Below the pieces are notes generated by a model. The model searched no databases. It saw nothing but the letters and a program-made list of their open reading frames with translations, and was not told where the DNA came from. From assembly GCA_014706295.1 (NCBI GenBank), contig JACSVZ010000004.1, positions 3,900,638-3,964,637 on the forward strand: DNA of 64,000 nt, read 5' to 3'. Below, piece after piece: positions 37,631 to 51,029 of the stretch (its first letter is position 1; each line of letters starts with the position of its first letter). Made by a program: the position numbers and the translations under genes. Source of the stretch: Lycocorax pyrrhopterus obiensis. Its lineage: Eukaryota > Chordata > Aves > Passeriformes > Paradisaeidae.

Positions 37631-39035
37631 CTTTTCAATGCCAAGCCCAGCAGTTTCATGACATTAGTAGAGATTGTTAGGGATATTACAGTATGAAAAG
37701 AAATAGAATTTGATATAGTAGTACGATATATTGCAGATTCTTAATAATATAATTAAACTAATTACCAAGTGCCACTGAAAGTATACCAGCCTGGACAATC
37801 ATTTTAGATTAGATGCCTCGATTCCATATTAGCAAGGTGTTTGGTGTGAAAAGAACAGATCAAGGGATTACTGCAGCCGGTGCTGAAGGCTCTACATCTA
37901 CAGAATATGCACATTTCAGGGGTTACTTGAACCAGATTTTATCTGATTCCTTGGACAACATATCCCTACCACGTATGTAGTTTTAAGACTGAAAAACCAC
38001 CATTATTTTGGACACTTGTTTCCTATAGGGCACTGGTATGTGGCTGGGAAATACCTAAAGCTTAACTGCTGGTTCATTTTCCTTCAGAAGGAATCTAGTT
38101 TTCTCTCACATCACCAAAATCACCATGAACTGCATCAATGTGACATAAGCAAAGAAAATCAGATCATTTGCTTCTGCTCTAGGCCAAACCTCCAATTCAA
38201 AGACAGCTTCTGATGGGAAAGTACGTGGAGATCAATCTGATCCTGTGACAGCTCTCTGTGCCCTTGTTATCATGCTCCCAATAATTCTCTGAGCTTCAAA
38301 GACTGAGAACAGGTTGCTTGACATGCCACTTTGAGCAATAGTCACTGAAAAGTCCTCTGATGAGGAGGCAAAAAGGAAGACATAAGTAGAAAGACCTTCT
38401 AGAGCAAGACGCTCTAGATGTTTCAGTCACTATCTCCAGATCATTGGTTCCCCCCCCGAATTACCAATACTAACGAAGGGCCTTCTCTAAGCAATGGACG
38501 ATGGTCACAGTAGCAGTACTGACTTTCCCAAAACTTTCAGTCCAGCTGATTTGACTGTATCTTACTGTTATTTCATCATAGTAGTAGAATGTCACAACTT
38601 CAGACAATTGCAAATTATTCCTCCTTTTTTCTTTAATAATCTTCCCAGTAATATCTCACTGTTCTCATTAAAGTCTTCTGTACATGCATATCCTTGTTTT
38701 GATGTTGTGAGAGCAGAGAATTCCTCTGCCTATGGCATTTTGCTTGATGCTGAGATTTGTATTTCCTCTCCACTAAATGTAACTACAACACAATGGCTGC
38801 AAGAAGAACATATCTGAGTATGACATATAGGCAATTCAAACTAAAGTAATACTACTGAAAAGACCCATTAGGAAACCAGCCAAACCAGCAGTCCCTCTGG
38901 CATGACAGTCAATGTCCCAGGAAGTCTTAGAGCCTGGATGAAGCCTTCACTAACCATGGCCAGCTAGGTAACAGAAGATAGACAACACATATGAATTACA
39001 TTAATCTTGTTGGAATTTCTTGTCAAGGGTTTGAG
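37631..39035. other. Non-coding DNA, no gene seen
   Basis: Unique sequence, with a small inverted repeat at 38398-38418 (TCTAGAGC, 5-base loop, GCTCTAGA) and a C8 run near 38450. The 107-codon frame at 38494-38817 shows no recognisable domain. Confidence 0.6.
38398..38418. repeat. Inverted repeat, 8-bp arms, 5-base loop
   Basis: TCTAGAGC and GCTCTAGA are exact reverse complements around AAGAC. Confidence 0.8.
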
Positions 39036-39090
39036 GAAATTATTAATCTATGCCCCCATTTACAGATAGTGAAATTGAAAGTCTTTTATT
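39036..39090 (-). mobile_element. MIR-type SINE fragment, minus strand
   Basis: CCCCCATTTACAGATAGTG (39053-39071), then AAATTGAAAG, matches the reversed MIR block 'CCCCATTTTACAGATGGGG' and 'AAACTGAGG'. ATTATTAAT upstream matches the reversed ATTATTATC. Only this central block is recognisable. Confidence 0.5.
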
Positions 39091-41584
39091 GATACATATT
39101 AAACTTTCCAGTTTTCTATGACATTTCACTGTTTAAGAAAAGTATAATAACTTACAGAACTTTTTTTCTCATCTACCTAGATTATTCTGGAAAATAAGTC
39201 TCTACTGATTTCTCAACAACTGCAAATAAAATGCCTTGCTGAAAAAATTAGGGTAAGGGAGACAACTTCACACTGCTGTTTTTATAGTCAGAGACTATTT
39301 AGCTGCTCCAACTTTGCTCCTTCCATAAATGTACGACTCATAGATTTATTGGAGAAAGACCTAAAATGAAGCAGAGACCACTGAAACAATGAAGAAAGAT
39401 GCAACTGTTTGTTTCTTGACTTACTGGTTTGCAAACCTAAAAAGAAATGTAAAAATGTTGACAGCTGTAGAACTTCCAGGAATACTCTTAATTAAGACAT
39501 AGAGTACCAAGAAGGGTTAATATTGTTTGAAAGTAAAAGCTCTCATTCTAATAACAAGACCTCTCTCTGTGCACTGCTGGGTCAGCATGGTAATTAAGAA
39601 AATTGCCTTTAGTGCAGTTGTTTGGTAATGCTATTATCATCTTTTTTCATCTTTTAACAAGAGTAAACTACTTGAAGATGTCCCCATTTACTCTTCTTGC
39701 TTCTAGTAACCCATGAACCCATCAAGTCCGTACTATGCTAGCATTTAATGGCCTAAATGAGTTACTTTATCATCTGGTTCACCCTGAAGTCTTTTACATA
39801 TTTTTCTTGACCTTTAACCTTCTGACTATTATTTTGACAGCTATCATTAATGCTGTGTCCTGGGCAACCACACATTGACTAAGATGGATGGCAAAATGAC
39901 TAAGGAGTTGAAAGTAACACACACCTACTTTCATCTTCCTCTTGATTAAATCGAAACCATACAAAGCCAAGTCACACGATGGGTCCCATGGAAGCAGTAG
40001 AGAATATGAGCCACAGGTTTAGTAAGTAAAGCTGAACAGAGAGAACAAGAGAGGCAGAAAAGTGGCCTTATTGTAAAACAAATAAGCTAGATAAATTGGA
40101 CTCCTGGAACTCTATAAATCTTTCAAGTTATAACTATTCATCTATGAACTCAGACGAAGCAATAGGTGGTTAGAATGCAAATACTTTATACGAATCAGTT
40201 AAAACACAGATTTGGCAGTAAATTTAACTCAAAAACCCCATCAGTCCACAACACAAAAAAACCCATGCTTATATGGAAAGGACACAGTTAATTGGACAGA
40301 AAGTTTGATACAACTTACTACTTTTCTAATAAGCTACCCCACTTCAAAGGCGAGCGTGGCCCCTTCTGATCACTTGCATGGAACACCACGGACTGTGGTC
40401 CTGCACAATTGTAAGGTCACTACAAATCATGCACCTTGAACAATTAAACTATTCCCCTCGGAAAAGCTGGATGATTTCATTTAAGAAAATAGAATCTAGA
40501 TAAAAGGGGCAAAAGGAATTCCAAATAGTTCCATGTCCTTAAAATGAGATTAAAAACTGGAAGGAGATGTTAGTGTCAGATAAGATCGTATGCAAAGAGT
40601 CATTCTAACTGCATTTCAGACAGTTGGTGTAATCAGGCAGTAGGTTAATGGAAAGGAAGCCACTATACTGCCAAGGAACAGAAAAAAAAGGGTGATTTAA
40701 GAGTCTGCTAAAGTATTATCCAGAGACTAGTTTCAAAAAACCCAAGCTAAACTATCAGGAAAAAGCTAGGAACAACATGAGAAGGAAAGGCAACCAGAAC
40801 AATGTCACAAAGAAAATTCTCAGCCTCTTTGTCTTGTTAAATGAATGACCCATACTGATCGAAAACTGAAATACTACAGCTCACTGATGGACCTGACACT
40901 TGACCCCTCTTACTAATTAGGGATGGAATCTGGAAACTACAGCACTTATTTGCTTTCACCAGCATTCTTTAGGGCCATAACAATTTCTGTGATTTCTTTA
41001 TGAGCAGAATTTTTACTATGCAGGGACCAGATGAAAATAAAGCTAGCAAAATGACTACAGGCAGCTCTTGGGTAGAGGAAAGCTAAACTTCAGATGACCT
41101 TGGTCTCACTCTGGTTTGCACATGCCTGGTGTTTTCAAAACAGATGTTCTTCAAAAGCATGTTCCCTGGGAAGAGTTTCAGATCTGATCCTCAAAAGTTG
41201 TGCATTCCCCACAAGGCCCTAAACAGGCCCAAAAAAGGGGAATGTGTAGGATCAGCCCCTGAGTATCGGAGACAAACTCAATGTTGAACCAATTCTGTGA
41301 TTCTGGGTTCAAGACTACCAAGCTGCCGTATCTGGATCTCTCTACCCTCAATAAAACTCTTCTTTTATAGAATTAGAAAATGGCCCACTACACATCTATG
41401 TTTTATGTCTGGTGTTTTTAGTTGCAAATATTTCCAATTAAAACAATGCTTCTGGGGGTGTGAGTGCAATTCAAGGCACCAAATCAGCTTTCACACTACA
41501 ATAAAGCAATAATAATAAAACATTTCCAGAACAAATACTATCCCATGCACTCAGCCTCACACTGGCAAAAGCCTTTTAGAAGAC
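39091..41584. other. Non-coding DNA, no gene seen
   Basis: Unique AT-rich sequence with frames of 75 codons or fewer. At 41288-41304, AACCAATTCTGTGATTCTG resembles a CR1 terminus, but the upstream sequence does not support this. Confidence 0.6.
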
Positions 41585-41670
41585 CATAATGATGCATTAA
41601 TTAGTCCTGAATGATGATATTACTAATATACAATGGCTTACTAGCTGAGAAACTCTCATTAACAAAGCAC
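41585..41670. promoter_or_regulatory. Candidate regulatory block, TAAT cluster
   Basis: Within about 85 bp there are GCATTAATTAGTCC, ATTACTAATATAC and CTCATTAAC, that is at least four TAAT/ATTA homeodomain cores, two of them in the paired TAATTA arrangement. This fits an enhancer but can occur by chance in AT-rich DNA. Confidence 0.25.
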
Positions 41671-42054
41671 ATGTTCTCCGTGCTTCCTTCACACATCACG
41701 CAGCACGGTCAAATTCACAGTCATTTGCATTATTTCTCCCTTCATCGCAGGTAAGCCAGCAGGTTAAAAGACAATCAAAACAAGAAGCCTCATACTGCAC
41801 ATTTTTACTCACGCAAATACAAACTTTTTTAAATGTAACTTCATGTGCAATACAATAAAACAGTTTGTGATCTTGGAAACTTGCAGGAGTAGTTTTAAAG
41901 AAGAATTGATTTCAGGAAGATGACTGCAAATTAAGACCATCCTTGAGCTCTAGAATCCCACCTAGACCTTAAAAACTTCCCTTTAAAAACAAGTTTTGCT
42001 CTATCAAACCCGGGTGAGATCACAGTGACTCTACTTCAGTGCCTCAAAGCGCAG

Positions 42055-42097
42055 CCCATGCACTGCACCATCCAGGTGTCAAACAGGTGTGCATGGG
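42055..42097. repeat. Inverted repeat, 9-bp arms, 25-base loop
   Basis: CCCATGCAC (42055-42063) and GTGCATGGG (42089-42097) are exact reverse complements. The loop holds an additional CACC...GGTG pairing, so a small stem with an internal bulge is possible. Confidence 0.75.
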
Positions 42098-42389
42098 ACC
42101 GTTTTATTGCAGGGTTCAATGATCAGAAAAATCTACAAGGGAAATGGGGACGTGTTGCCCCAGGAATTATATATCGCTTTTTTCATGACACAAGTGTGAT
42201 GTATGGACTAGATTCAAAGAAAGGAAAAATAATTATTTTATATTTAACAATAGCCCTGCATTCAAAAATAAATCAGTCCAGCCACAAAGTCTAGTCGATT
42301 TTTTACTGGTGACAAACACCTTTTTCCTAAAGCACATTTACAAAAGCCAAACACAGCCAAAAGATATGGTGGTGTGTTTTTGTATATTG

Positions 42390-42850
42390 CTGTGGATTAA
42401 ATTAGGCAATTCCTAATTACTTACAATATATTCAAGTTACGTTGCACAATAACAAGAAATAATAGGTTGTTCCCTTTTTCCCCCCTCAGTTCTTTCCTGG
42501 ACATTTCTTTCCTTTGTTTATCTCTGTCTAATAAGAATGCAAGTTTATATAAAAAAGTGAGAACCTTAAGAAGTCCAGGAGATACAGGCATTCATTTCAA
42601 CTAGAAACTCTGATAATTCTGCTAATACTATTCATGATATTGAATAACTGTAAAAGTTTTATTACAGCCTGCATATCATCGCAAAAGAGTGAAGACCTAA
42701 TGCAGTCAGGTTTCAGGAGAAGTTGCTGTGTGCATTAATCTATGTGCTGCTCTATCCTTATCTATGATTCTTCATTAAAATCATTGTCTTATCTGATAAG
42801 CAACTGTTGTTTGCTAAAAGATAATGGTTTTTACAGCCACCACATCTTTA
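42390..42850. promoter_or_regulatory. Candidate enhancer with GATA-motif cluster
   Basis: CTTATCT at 42757-42763, the palindromic double site CTTATCTGATAAG at 42788-42800 immediately followed by the E-box-type CAACTG (42801-42806), and AGATAA at 42819-42824 lie within 68 bp. The 5' part (42400-42418) has AATTAGG and CCTAATT as inverted repeats around CAATT. GATA sites next to an E-box are a known combination in blood and endothelial enhancers. Activity and tissue are inference. Confidence 0.4.
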
Positions 42851-43901
42851 TGTGCCTATGCTGTCCAAATTAAGTGATACTTTTACTTCATTGCATAGAA
42901 TTTTCTTTCTATTTTTGCAGTGTCTTGGTAAAAATGAAACACCAAGCCCATGCTTGATTCAGCAACCCAACTCCCTATTTACCAGAGGGTGAAAACTGGG
43001 CAGGAAAATGGGATATTCCTAGGTCTTTTAAATGTGTGGGGGCCCAAATGGTAATGCAGTAGTAAGGCAAGAGTAATAACGCCAACACCTGATGGTGAGC
43101 AGTATTTTTAATAAAAATGCAGCACCAACTGCAGGAATGGGCTAATTCATACCATTAAATGAAAAATTCCCAGGAAGTTTAAACAGACCACAGCTTTGAG
43201 ATGATGCTTCCCAGGTTAACAAAGCAACAATAATAAAGTCACATGCTATGACTTGGTGGGTCTCCATCTTTTTCACTTTAATTTTTGGGGTGCATTTTTG
43301 CCCTGGGTGATGAGCATACTGAGTGCTGATCACACTGATGTGATTTACACTCAAACTTTATTACACCTCTTTCTTTCATGTCTCCATCTCCTTTGGATGG
43401 AGCCTTCCTGGGCCAACCTCAAAAAGGCTCACTGCTTTCCCCAGGCCCCCAGCAATTGCTCTACAGACAGTTGATATTTCGACCACAGATCAGAGCTGAA
43501 GAATTTCAGAAATAAACAACTATGGGAAAACTACGTATTTATAACTTATTTCTTCAATGTGTTTCAGTTGTACAACCCAAACATGAGAAGAAACATTCCT
43601 GAAAACAATGTCTTTCTTCCCACCTATTAAAAAGAAGCATTTTAAATATCAATGTTTGTACTTACTCAGATTTCATTGGTGCTAAAATGAATGAATTTTT
43701 CAGTAGCCATATAAGAGTATTTAACTTAAAGTGCACTCAAACATACACCTGAGCAGGTATGTGAATTAACTTACCTTATGTCATAAGAGTGTTTCCCTAG
43801 CAATTTGCTTATGAATAAGTGAGAGCAGATGAGAGGTTCAGCTCAATATTAATTCAGTCAAAACTGTCACTAGTTGACCCACTTCCCTGAGCATTGTACA
43901 C

Positions 43902-43922
43902 CTGCAGCCTGTGAGGCTGCAG
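43902..43922. repeat. Inverted repeat, 8-bp arms, 5-base loop
   Basis: CTGCAGCC and GGCTGCAG are exact reverse complements around TGTGA. Confidence 0.8.
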
Positions 43923-46127
43923 CAGCACTCACTGACCTGAATGCAAAGTACCAAACTGGTTGTTTTACTGGTTACTCCACATACACCAAACTCAAAAAAT
44001 CTTGGCCAGTTGGAAGTACCAAATGGCCTGGTTGCACTGAATTTGCCCTGTTGGGCATAATGTATTAGAGAAAGTAATTGTGGGTATTTTGCTTGCAAAC
44101 AGTGGGCCACTATATTTAATAAGAGAAACTAATAAAATCAGTATGGATATTTGTGCAGTATCATTGCACATAATATTCAGTTAGTGTGGTTTGGGAAAAG
44201 AGGAAAGAATTTAGTTAAAATTTGAAAAACTTAGATAGCTCTTTGAATGTGTTCAAAGTGGAAAGATACTAAAGTATGACTTTTTTAAAAAATCTAGAAT
44301 AACAGTAATTCCTATTGCAGAAACAGCTGCACTCCCAACCAAATAATACTCAAACAAAAAGCCAGCTATAATCAACCAATGAGAAATAGGAACTCTCTTA
44401 ATTTATTAATCTAATTAACGCATTCCCTGTATTTATTAAACTAATTGTATTGATTTCTCAAGGGAAATTACATTCCCTACATTTTTCCTTAATACGTATG
44501 CTAGGCAGAATCTTCAATATTTTATTGCCATAATTGAAAAAATATTTTTGGTATATTCCTACTCCATAATAAACTGTCATCATAAACAAGGTGCTGTGAT
44601 TTTTAAGTCATAAAAACACAGGAGGTGAACAGAAAGGGGATGTGATAACTCTGACAATAAAGTTTTCACTGCTGCCCCAGAAGTCCAGAGTAATGGCAGC
44701 TCTTGTCAGACTTTACAAGAAAATTTCCTACTGGATCAGGACATCATGAAATGCTTTATAGAAAAAGAAAGTAAAATGCTTAATGTAGGCAAGACTTTAA
44801 CAAAACATTCTGGAAATAAAGGAGGCCTCAAACACCAATGTAATTTGGTAAATAAAACATCAATGTCAATGACACAGTAACAGAACAAATTGAGCACACT
44901 CCGTTTGCTCTAATCGGCAAGACAGGCACTGTAGTGGACAGAGAGTGAAAAACAGAAAGGAAAATGCATAACGTATTTTGGTATGCGATTTCTAAAATTA
45001 TTTGATTCAACTTTCTGTTAAAAAGCAGCTAAACATAACACTTACAGTCATCACGGTGTTATGGATATGATTTAGCTGTACTTCCACTGTAAATGTGAAG
45101 TAATTCACAGTAAATCAGAGGACATAACATAAGATTTCTGGTGAATGTTCAGCCTTGTGTCAATCTGCTACATATGAGTGAATTTCACATTCAAAGAACC
45201 TATGATTTCAGTTATTCTTTGTTTTAAATGGGCAAGGTTTTAACAGCTTTCATGCACAAAGTGCAAGAATTCAAAGTTGGTTGAAAAATAAAAAATGTCA
45301 GCATTGCTATAAACTTGCACCAAATTATGCCTGGGGAGACATCAGGGAAAGCTGAAGGGGAAAGGTACCTTTTAAAATCTCACACAGAAGGGATACAGAG
45401 AACTAAACCCCTTGTGGCAGAGAGAAAATAACATCCCCAGCACTGCAACCAATGGAAATGTGGAAAGAGGGAAGTTTGGGACCTTCAGGGCAGGAAAAGA
45501 AATGTCTGTAAGATATCTTCTGTGTGAAGCTCTAGAGAGTGAAATTTAATCCCTTAATACTCAAACATTTTGTTCTAGATCTCAACAACAAGGTATGTTT
45601 GTTCAGCTCTGGCACTGACAAATGCTGAAACCTCGAATTTCCCATGTAGCTGTAGTTTGATTCCTCCAGAAACAATGACTGATGTCACAGGAAGAGATGA
45701 GGATGGATAGAAGGAAAAAAATGAAAGCAGATGGCTGCTAAGCTGAACTGAAATGAAAACAGGATGAAGTTAAACAAGGAAAGTAGAGGGTGAAGAAGAG
45801 TCCTAACAGGGAAATGTATTACAACAGGGCAATAGCAAGCTAGACAGATGATGATATTCTCCTTGACTGCTTCATTTAAAACTGCACAAAGCACCGTGAA
45901 AGCTACCAGAAGGGACAGACAGGAGGACCTATTCTACTATTACAGAGTTTCAGAATATCTGCCTGAATTCAGGTGAATCACATCATGAAAAGAGTTACAT
46001 TGACTCTCTTTTCAGAGTAATATAGTGCTCTGTAGATAATATTCCATGTATTGAATATTAAAGTATTTTAAAACATATTTGTATCAGCTTGTTCCCCAAA
46101 TACAGCTTCTCTTACATAATAAGTGAC

Positions 46128-46145
46128 TAAATAAATAAATAAATA
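46128..46145. repeat. (AAAT)n microsatellite
   Basis: Four AAAT units in a row. Confidence 0.9.
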
Positions 46146-49100
46146 TAAAAGTAGCTTAAAAGTTAATAATTTACTGTCATTCTTTGGACAGCAGTCTCCT
46201 GGTAGGCATTCACTTCTAGTGGGACCTCTGACTGAAGCCAACACCTTGTGCACATTCCCTATATCAGGTGCATAACTCTTGAAAATAAAGTACCAGCAGT
46301 TGCACATTGTCATTCGTGAATTGTAATATTTTTTCTTGCAGGACTGAAATAACATTGCAAACACAAACATCTAAAATGTAAGCAGTTATTAGCAATTACC
46401 AACACAATAGATAATTTTGAATATCCCCAAGTACACCAAGAAGCTGAGCTCATAATTAGAGCATTTCTGTTTTATCAGACCTCCACCGCAGTGGACTCCC
46501 TTCATTGTAGAAATCATTTCACTCCCACAATTCCATCACACAATGCACAACAGTGGCCTGGTTTGTCCAGTGTTGATCAGCATCAGTAGCACCTCCTTCC
46601 AGACAATCCATCTAATCTCTCATTTACCCTGGTGCAAATGTGTGAAGAATCCCGTAGGTGGTTTTTTCCCCAGTGCTGAAAGGGTAATGGCAAGAACTGA
46701 GCAGACTCCAAGGAGTTCTTCAGTGCTCTTTACTCCCAGTGTTAATCATACAAACATGCATGGTTGGAACATCATCTGTGGAAGAAATATGAGATAAACT
46801 AGGAGGAGCATTAATCTTGAACTGTGCTGGAGGCATCCCTTTCAATTACTCTTCTTTTTCACCTCTTTTCTTGTCACCCACATCTTTCTTGGTAACAAAA
46901 CCTCTTCCAGTTGGAAATCCTTCTCTGGTCACAATGTCTCCTTATGGAAAAGGAAAGAGAGAAAAGAGCTGCTGCTCTGAGTGTTTTTGTACAAGGTGAT
47001 TGAGGACTGCTTTCCTCTTCTTGACTAATGCTCATATAAGACAAAGAAGAAATACCTGGAAAAATATTGCTATGGTCAATAACAAAAAAACCTTATCATT
47101 TTGCTGATGAATGCTTCCTCCATACAATGCCATCTGGCACTTTTAGGTGTTGGAACAACTAGCTGACTGCACTTGACTTTCTTACTTCTGGTAGTGTTTT
47201 GACAAATCTTAATTTTGCCTTAATGTTGGTTATTTTTTTTTCTCTGCCTGTCACTTGGGAACTGTTGGTATTTCACTTTATGCATCATCTATTTCTTGGT
47301 GGTCCAAGAAACATCATCGTGCTTTATCAGCATCTTCTTCTTCAACTGTTTGTCACAAATGACCTCCAGTCTCTTTCTGCCAGGTGACTCAAATCATTTC
47401 TTCTACCCCTCCCCAGAGTAAATAATAAGAGATCCCTTCCCCCAACCTTACTTCTCATTCCTCCTCTTTGATCCCTCTGCCCTCAGAGTCCCTCCTGTCA
47501 AGCCAGCAAATGTTCTGGACAAAGCAAAAGCTTGGAGACCTCCTCTGGATGCTGTTGCTGAGGTGACTGTGAGCCAAAGAAAGGGTCCACACTCATCCCT
47601 AAGGGTGAAACCAGCTTTTCTCACAGCAGCAGGGGATTAACAGTAAAGCGGTTTAGACAGGGCTTTCTACACAGTAGTACATGGAATTAACACAAACAAC
47701 ATGGCTGACTGGTATTTTACATGCTAGACGCATTATCTCCCCCTTACACTTTTCTTTATGGAGTCTTTGAATGAACAGGATAAAAAACTGCACTGTCAGA
47801 AATCTGGAGTTAAAATAGGCAAACCATTCTGAAAGATGACTTCATGGGATTGTCTGACATTCTTCAGCTTCTGGTGAATGAAAACACTCTCGTGTGAAAA
47901 ATAATAATGTAAATAACTCCACATGCAAAAAAATTCATTAAATTAAATTTTCTGGCATTTCATGTGTGTTACAAATGCTCAGCTACAATGGTAAAGCTCA
48001 AATGCTTCTGTAATTGGGATGAGAATACATTGAAGAGACGGGCACATGAAAAGCTAACATTCTGAAAAGTGACCAACTGAAATGGAACGATTTCAGTGAG
48101 TAATTCTGTTTTCACAGCATAAGTATAGTGTATGGGAGGAAAGTGAACTGTTCTCTTCACTCCTGGAAAGTGAGTCTCTTGAAGACTGCATAAAACTTCA
48201 TTCACACTTAAGACCAGAAAACCCCCACAAAGAGTATTTCACAACTTTTGGAGTGACCACAGCTTCAGTTGACTCCACTTGTGTTTGTAAGGAGCTCTGA
48301 AAAGTCAAACAAACAGTTTTGGTTTAGTGAAAAATATTTGTCTCTCCCCAAGCAAAAATGTTGGCAAAGATTTATCATCTTTTCTATAAATACATATTTT
48401 CTGTTTATTTCAACCAAAATTAGTATATTATTTTATATATCTCATAGGTGAGTAAAATGATCAGTACAAAGTGGATAACTGCCTTGTTAAGGTCAGACAT
48501 GAGTTAGCATGCCTGAAAATAGATATCTTTTTCTCCAACCACTAGACCTTTTTTCATTATTTACCCTCTCCATGTTCTCTTTCTTACAACTCCACATTTA
48601 AAATGAAAACTGGAAAAGGAGCTGAAAGATATGGAACTCCAAAGGAAAGTAATTTGTTTTCAAAAACAATACTGAAAAGGCTGGCCAAATGTTCTCATGC
48701 TTTATTTAGACGTCAGAATATATTGCATCAATTTTCAATCTCCTAAACCCAGATAAAGAACAACAAAATAATTAAGAAAGTGAAAAATAAGTGGCTGGCA
48801 ACAAAACTGCTGAACTGACAGCCTGGTAAGTCATCTTAATCAAGTATTATCATGGCAACAGAGTATACCTCTGATTTTTGACTCATGTCACAAATTTCAT
48901 TGTGACAGTTCTGTTGAGAACTCCTTTTTCCCCTGACAAGCTCTTGTTTTCACATCTGGAAGAAAGGGGTGACCAGAAGTTCAAAATTCAATGGTCTAAA
49001 AGTGCATGACTGAAAATACTTAAAGGGCAGCAGTGAAGAATGTTGGGATTTAAAAGCCAGGTTCCTGGAGCCTTGATGATTCCCCAGTTCTCAGTGCCTC

Positions 49101-50382
49101 TTCTTAACCTTGCTCACTGCACGCCTCTACTGCTGCCCTGTCAGCTGCTACACCCCATTGCTTTGGATTTAGATCCAAGGCACAAGCAGATAAAGATATT
49201 AAGACCTTGAAAGACAGTGAGAAAAAGAATCCTCCCGACATCCCATGATCTTACCTACCAGAATGGTCCATGTGCATTTTGTTGATGCATTACCAACAGG
49301 CATAAAAAGCTATGTCCTCCATGTCTTACATTTCCTAATCCACTCCCATAGCAAAACATCGAGGATTGCAGAGGGAAGAGAGGGAGTTTCCACAAAGTTA
49401 TAAATCATGATTCCTCCCACCTCCAGGCTCTTAATTTACTCATGATAGGTAATGCAAAGCACTTATGAGTGGTCCCTCTCTCAGTTTGCTGTAGAGACAT
49501 CCGACAGTGACTACGTTCAAAAGAGCAGGGCAACATTTAAGCAGAAAAAAACCCTTGGACTTAACTCCTGCTTGGAGTTCTAACTTCACTGTAAAGTGAA
49601 ATACTGCCTAAATACTCAGTTGGATTACAGTACATTTACTCTATTACACCTCAATTTTCTGTAGTTTCATTGACTACTGTTTCAGCACTTGTGTACTGGT
49701 ATATAATATGTTGTCTGCCTGTAAACAAAGGACAAATTTAGGTAGCTAAATTATTCTTTTGCTTAACCTCTGTTCTTGAAATGGCAAACTGTCGATATCA
49801 CTGTCCTTGGTAAACACCCAAATTTCAGTGGCACAGAAGAGTCATAAATGTACGGTATCCAGTACAACTTAACAAAAAGAAAGAATCCACGTTATTCTTC
49901 CCACAGCCTGTGTGCATGCACCCACAGATAGATTCTCTGTGCTCCACCATGAATAAGCTTCCTCCTGTGTAATTTCCAAGGAGGGAAATCTTTCCTGATT
50001 ACCTGCACACATTAAACAAGGCAACATGTATTTTGTGGGTTGTACAATACCTATACTTTTTTCCCTTTTTATACATAATTCATTCTACGTAGCAGCGGTG
50101 ACCGGTGCAAAGGGATGTTCTCGGTTGCCTTAAACTTATGCTCTCACTTTCCATGTAACATTTAAACAAACAAAAAGATACTGCTCCTTGAACAAGGTCA
50201 GAGAGGTCTTCAGATGGTCTATTTCCTCAGCTTGCCTCTGACTCCACATTGCTTTGCAAATCAGATGCTAGATATATTTTGATTATTTTGTACTTTAATG
50301 GATCATGTACAAAGAGTCCACCCTTCACATCATAGTCATTAATTTTTTTCTGGAGTCTGATGGGAAAAGCAGGTAGAAGGTT

Positions 50383-50406
50383 GCGCGCGAGTGTGTGCGC
50401 GCACAC
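50383..50406. repeat. CpG-dense alternating tract with 14-bp palindrome
   Basis: GCGCGCG, then after one A, GTGTGTGCGCGCACAC (50391-50406, strictly alternating). Positions 50393-50406 (GTGTGCGCGCACAC) are a perfect palindrome. Five or more CpG in 24 bp is remarkable in DNA that is otherwise CpG-poor. It has Z-DNA and cruciform potential. Confidence 0.85.
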
Positions 50407-51029
50407 CAGTGTATATATGTGCACTGATTGAAAAGTGATGGATTATTTTCATGTGGTAAGAAACACAATGTTTTCTTTAGCACAGCAGGATATTCTGTTT
50501 GCAAGGTCTAACAGTGAAATATTATGCATATCTGGAGCTGGCCCACTGCCAAAAACCTAACAGCAGAAATCAGAAGAGATTTTGAATCTGAATCTTAAAA
50601 AAACCAGTACAGCCCTACGAAGCAACTAATGAAACATTCAAAACAGAAAAGCACTTGTACTAATGCATGATTGCTGTCATATATGTCATTATTTAACAAA
50701 ACAGTAAATAATTATTCATCTAAATGCTACCTTGAACTTCAATTTAAAATATAAATATATTTTCGATGACTTCTACGTCTGTGCTGATACAGGTTTATTT
50801 ATCATGACCTAAAGCAAATTAAGAGAAATATTTCCCAAGATCAGAGAAGCAATCACTTAAGAAGCAGGTACAATTAAAAAAAGAAACAAAAAACCCTGCA
50901 TAACCTCAAAGCACCAAATGCATGAGAACTGTAGCACACCAACCTAGAATATACTAGCCCAGAAAAACACCAAAATGTTTTCATTCAACTCTTGGGAGAG
51001 AGGATGGGGCTGTGCATAACACTCAACCA
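50407..51029. other. Non-coding DNA, no gene seen
   Basis: AT-rich unique sequence; nothing recognised. Confidence 0.6.

Larger units (their letters stand above)
42851..50382. other. Non-coding DNA, no gene seen
   Basis: About 7.5 kb, all frames 100 codons or shorter and none recognised. It contains the hairpin CTGCAGCC/GGCTGCAG (43902-43922), an AT-rich block at 44390-44480 with several TTAAT/ATTAA cores, and an (AAAT)n tract at 46128-46145. A very weak MIR-like resemblance sits near 49625-49670. Confidence 0.6.

Noticed and set aside
41288..41304. CR1-terminus-like AATTCTGTGATTCTG
   Set aside because: Upstream sequence lacks the GATGATCT and TTCCAACC landmarks of CR1 3' ends, so a short chance match is likelier.
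49625..49670. MIR-like order of short blocks (TTGGATTACAGTACATTTACTC... then CTCAATTTTCTGT)
   Set aside because: It needs several gaps and identity is low; not distinguishable from chance by eye.
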